Shown here: positions 7,101-7,816 of the stretch, in pieces | How positions within the stretch are numbered: the first letter of the stretch is position 1 | Layout: each line of letters begins with the position of its first letter | Assembly: GCA_023127905.1 (NCBI GenBank) | Contig: JAGMEZ010000585.1 | Location: 1-7,816, forward strand | Length of the DNA stretch: 7,816 bases | Source of the DNA: Caldifarciminota bacterium | Lineage (GTDB): Bacteria; Hydrothermota; E44-bin80 | Direction: 5' to 3' | Position numbers and translations under genes: made by a program | The notes under the pieces: generated by a model | Told to the model about the DNA's origin: nothing | Databases searched by the model: none | The model's input: the letters and a program-made list of their open reading frames with translations, nothing else

Positions 7101-7816
7101 CTTCAGGAGAAGCAATAGTTACATTCCATTCAATCAGGGATATTGCTATTACTCCTTTTTCTAAAATAAGCGTACCTGTTAGTGCAGGTAATTTTTTTGC
7201 CTCAACAATCCTTCCAGATACCCTTCCCCCTTCTAAAGGAATAGTTAAGGTTTATTTCAGGGGGGCAAATAAAAATGATGGAGTAGGATTTGAATACTTT
7301 AATGTAGAGCAACCAAATATCTCAGCTGTCACAACTATACCGGAGGTACCTACAGTTGATGACAGTGTACAGGTTCAAGCACGAATTTTCGACCCTGACA
7401 GTATCATAAATGCGGATATGATATGGAGGTTCGAAGGAGCAACCACATGGAATAATATTCGAATGATACCATATTCAGCAGATACATTTATAACAACCTC
7501 TTTCATCCCCCCACAATCACCTAACACAACCATAGAATTCAGGATATTCGCCACCGATTCTTTTGGAAACACGGATACATCACGTACCTACTCCTATCAC
7601 ATTACTGCACGCGCAGAACTATCCTTTTTCAGTAAAAACATATACCTTGGCGGTGATTCTATTGTTGAGATAAACGTGGAAATTCAGAATACTGGAGAAA
7701 CACCTGCAGATTCATTCAGAGTAGGATTCTATACTCTCACCATCCCAGAAAAAAACCTTACAAAAAACGATAAAGTAAAAATTCCCATCTCAGCAGAGCG
7801 TGATACCATCAGTTAC
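4184..7816 (+). CDS. C25-family (gingipain/PorU-type) cysteine peptidase, secreted (3' partial)
   Basis: Open from ATG at 4184 to the window edge: 1211 residues with no stop. Residues 1-25 are a signal peptide with the hydrophobic core ICLSSIYCLLLFPSLLLS. Residues about 26-235 resemble the gingipain/PorU propeptide, including 'PGKPELPSIPI' at 78-88. Residues 245-330 carry the PorU-like pattern 'YKIITNDEGLYQITYDDL', ending 'YWLSFGD' at 327-333. A beta-sandwich follows at about 360-505, then the catalytic domain at 598-941 with 'FGDGSYDYKG', 'DIFIGRFP', the catalytic 'LSHGGGD' His812 and 'FSCNNGF' Cys846. After it come three beta domains: about 946-1043, an Ig-like one at 1046-1142, and a CARDB-like one from 1144 that runs off the edge. 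The family cleaves proteins outside the cell or at the outer membrane; PorU itself is the T9SS sortase that removes C-terminal sorting domains. The long C-terminal extension favours a secreted protease, but a sortase-like role remains possible, and cleavage specificity cannot be predicted. Confidence 0.95.
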   Translation, partial: MEILRKYICLSSIYCLLLFPSLLLSIEIQGYSIKTKTISEDRIDVTVELKDYTITEFMDEGRNFSKIKMHGAVMTAEPGKPELPSIPILFGIPVTGSFKTVLSNINTERKTVRLINPVKSILLGGEKKSSYTLDECYSKDAYYPGVLNISKEVGFFRDHRIGSILFYPFRYNPKKQSLLIVKKVTFSIHFLKQDNKNGVIRFPRKNSPEERLFSELVVNYSTCRLWLKPHPLPEPPKLRQAGTFYKIITNDEGLYQITYDDLVNSGIDPLSINARDIHISYKGYEIPIYVKGEEDSIFNNQDYIDFFAEKIKGEYTYFNPYTDENIYWLSFGDSLGKRMVDEDGTPHDTIPSLLLHSSQDTLHFEKDSISIRLSNPSADSLDIWFWDRLYGPDSQTIHIFIPFPDTVNDCNLSIMLHGLTTTSYGHRVHVSLNDSFLGEFSFSGQTPYRINIEEIPGNLLLNGDNTITLFLPAPVDSVDGLFSNWIEISYTHLFDAVDNRIKFKMPYEIIDTTYKIIIGNFDFADIDIYKKNVSRIINIKKETYQSGGQTKYRFIFHDNDITGLLSFSAIPIWDKLKPISIEKVETRDLHSPGNRAEYLIITNQTLLNSAEQFGLWKETQGFNCMVVTVDEIYNEFNYGIASPEAIKTFITYAYDYYMEPPVFCLLFGDGSYDYKGISGHNGNIVPVHLSWYWNVWGHVADDEYYVRVSGDDFLPDIFIGRFPIRTNEEFDALFEKLKIYVDYQNLDEWKKDLVFVADSVIGYNSYPNMESIILNYLPPAFDASRCYHPRKNREDFLKEMDEGAVFLNFLSHGGGDILCGGDFLVSEDIYRMTNLDRVPFWTAFSCNNGFFDEPPDSHSIGETVFLAPNGGGIGYYGPGSNTYGHYNHPISANIYDGIFNKDLRFIGQILSYGEIKYFSTYGNKYPLMTYNLLGDPGIELALPDSTKIDILLSPASLSTGDTLSVQGNVFGSPSGEAIVTFHSIRDIAITPFSKISVPVSAGNFFASTILPDTLPPSKGIVKVYFRGANKNDGVGFEYFNVEQPNISAVTTIPEVPTVDDSVQVQARIFDPDSIINADMIWRFEGATTWNNIRMIPYSADTFITTSFIPPQSPNTTIEFRIFATDSFGNTDTSRTYSYHITARAELSFFSKNIYLGGDSIVEINVEIQNTGETPADSFRVGFYTLTIPEKNLTKNDKVKIPISAERDTISY
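5975..7006 (+). other. C25 catalytic domain
   Basis: Residues 598-941. It opens with the strand 'YLIIT', then a helix and 'GFNCMVVTVDEIYNEF', as in the first caspase-like subdomain of gingipains. 'FGDGSYDYKG' lies at 667-676 and 'DIFIGRFPIRTNEEF' at 716-730, the latter matching the gingipain R segment 'EVFIGRFSCESKEDL' as remembered. The catalytic pair is His812 and Cys846, 34 residues apart; RgpB has His211 and Cys244, 33 apart. The stretch 'MTNLDRVPFWTAFSC' lines up with RgpB 'LTNSNQLPFIFDVAC'. The domain closes with 'YNLLGDPGIEL' at 930-940. All key residues are intact, so the enzyme should be active. Confidence 0.9.

Noticed and set aside
4336..7572. Minus-strand frames at 4336-4545, 5630-5818 and 7375-7572.
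   Set aside because: All are antisense to the C25 peptidase gene, with low-information translations and no starts or domains to support them.

Overview
The window holds three large genes, all on the + strand, packed end to end with 4 and 14 bases between them. Both edges cut through genes: the first (2-2488) has lost its start and the third (4184-7816) its end. All three products look like extracellular or cell-surface proteins. The second and third have visible signal peptides, and the first consists of the kinds of domain found on secreted proteins. No RNA gene, mobile element, CRISPR array, terminator or clear promoter was seen.

Region by region: (1) 2-2488 encodes a modular protein with four fibronectin-III-like units, a bacterial Ig-like (Big_5/SbsA-type) unit, a dockerin-like double helix motif, a beta-rich stretch, and a C-terminal 'YPNP...GR...AGIYF' domain of the type IX secretion (T9SS) sorting / FlgD-Ig kind. 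(2) 2493-4169 encodes a complete 558-residue protein: a signal peptide, seven evenly spaced repeats of about 50 residues that suggest a seven-bladed beta-propeller, a linker domain, and the same kind of C-terminal domain. (3) 4184-7816 encodes at least 1211 residues of a C25-family (gingipain/PorU-type) cysteine peptidase. It has a signal peptide, a propeptide-like region, a beta-sandwich, a catalytic domain with an intact His812/Cys846 pair, and a run of Ig/CARDB-like domains going off the edge.

The DNA is AT-rich (roughly 40% G+C by eye, not counted) and the internal starts lack a good Shine-Dalgarno sequence. T9SS-type C-termini, a C25 peptidase and dockerin-like motifs ending in 'MMWNW' together suggest an uncultured bacterium of the FCB superphylum or a nearby candidate phylum (for example Cloacimonadota, Marinimicrobia or WOR-3 lineages). 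This is inference; no taxonomic marker gene is present.

The likely joint picture is a co-transcribed set of secreted proteins: two sorted surface or extracellular proteins and a peptidase that is either another cargo or a PorU-like processing enzyme. The window does not show which. I found no clear sign of an entirely new system. The points most worth following are the architecture of the C25 protein, its linkage to cargo-type proteins, and the half-degenerate dockerin-like module.
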